This document shows, piece after piece, positions 4,994 to 5,361 of a DNA stretch of 5,361 bases (its first letter is position 1; every line of letters starts with the position of its first letter). The notes beneath the pieces are model-generated. The model worked only from the letters and a program-made list of their open reading frames with translations. It did no database searches and was not told where the DNA came from. The stretch lies in contig JAUYEO010000137.1 of assembly GCA_030689795.1 (NCBI GenBank), forward strand, positions 1-5,361, written 5' to 3'. This DNA comes from Desulfobacterales bacterium (GTDB taxonomy: Bacteria; Desulfobacterota; Desulfobacteria; Desulfobacterales; RPRI01). A program made the position numbers and the translations under genes.

Positions 4994-5361
4994 TTACTTC
5001 TGAAGTTTCTTTAGCTCTTCCTGGCAGAACTTTAGAGCGTCTCTGCCCGGGAGGTTTTTCTCCTCCATGGCTTTCACGTAGTCATCCAGAATATGCTGTA
5101 CCAGTTTGGCCCATCGAGCATCTTCTTCTTTTGAAAGAGAGATGAGCTTAAGGCCTTTGGCCGCTGACACCCCATAGCCTTCCTTGTCGATTTCATCCCA
5201 TCCCTGCCCAGTCTTGATGATCCATTCCTCATTAATCCCTTCGATAATCTTTTGGATGTCCGGCGGCAAGGATGCCCATTTTTCCTTGTTCATAACAACG
5301 AAAAAGCCGGTCGTGTAAGCAGATCCAAAATTCTGCGTGGTTGAGCTGACCACTTCAGCCA
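4994..5361 (-). CDS. dctP: TRAP transporter periplasmic substrate-binding protein, C-terminal part (partial)
   Basis: The minus-strand frame is open to the window edge and gives the last 121 residues of a DctP-family solute-binding protein, about a third of the usual length. Typical features are the strand segment AYTTGFFVVMNKEKWASLPP, the family's hallmark stretch before the final helices, then DIQKIIEGINEEWIIKTGQ. Next come a helical region with WAKLVQHILDDYVKAM and the ending LPGRDALKFCQEELKKLQK. This protein would bind the acid in the periplasm and deliver it to DctQM. The N-terminal signal peptide and most ligand-contact residues, including the usual arginine that grips the carboxylate, lie outside the window. 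The apparent Met start at 5353 is really an internal GTG valine. It is the first visible gene of the operon. Confidence 0.92.
   Translation of the reverse strand, partial: AEVVSSTTQNFGSAYTTGFFVVMNKEKWASLPPDIQKIIEGINEEWIIKTGQGWDEIDKEGYGVSAAKGLKLISLSKEEDARWAKLVQHILDDYVKAMEEKNLPGRDALKFCQEELKKLQK

Overview
The window looks like a piece of a Gram-negative chromosome, most likely a Desulfobacterota (deltaproteobacterial) anaerobe. That placement is an inference. It rests on remembered resemblance of the ligase, the receiver remnant and the TRAP genes to proteins common in sulfate reducers and aromatic degraders, and on a moderate base composition judged by eye. No rRNA, tRNA, CRISPR array or insertion sequence is visible.

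Left part, plus strand (1-1248). The window opens inside a HicB-type antitoxin gene. Only its last 25 codons are present, and they overlap the start of a complete HicA-type toxin gene by ATGA. An AT-rich spacer follows, holding a perfect 14-bp palindrome and promoter-like hexamers. Next come an unrecognised small ORF of 43-50 codons and a Crp/Fnr-family regulator of 231 aa. These two also overlap by ATGA, so they are probably translationally coupled.

Middle (1249-1590). There is no intact gene here. The minus strand carries a damaged response-regulator receiver fragment that keeps the phospho-acceptor Asp segment but has lost both ends. A 12-bp direct repeat sits where similarity stops on the C-terminal side, and a 13-bp inverted repeat sits at the other edge.

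Right part, minus strand (5361 down to 1591). A tightly packed operon in transcription order: TRAP solute-binding protein (5' end outside the window), TRAP small permease DctQ, TRAP large permease DctM, a phenylacetate-CoA ligase-like adenylating enzyme, and a 63-aa unrecognised helical protein. Gaps are 47 bp, an 8-bp overlap, 37 bp and 15 bp. The natural reading is that the TRAP system imports a carboxylic acid, the ligase traps and activates it as a CoA thioester, and the small protein serves or regulates one of these steps. The substrate cannot be read from the sequence; an aryl or arylacetic acid is only a guess from the ligase family. The regulator gene points tail-to-tail towards this operon, so a regulatory link is possible but not shown.
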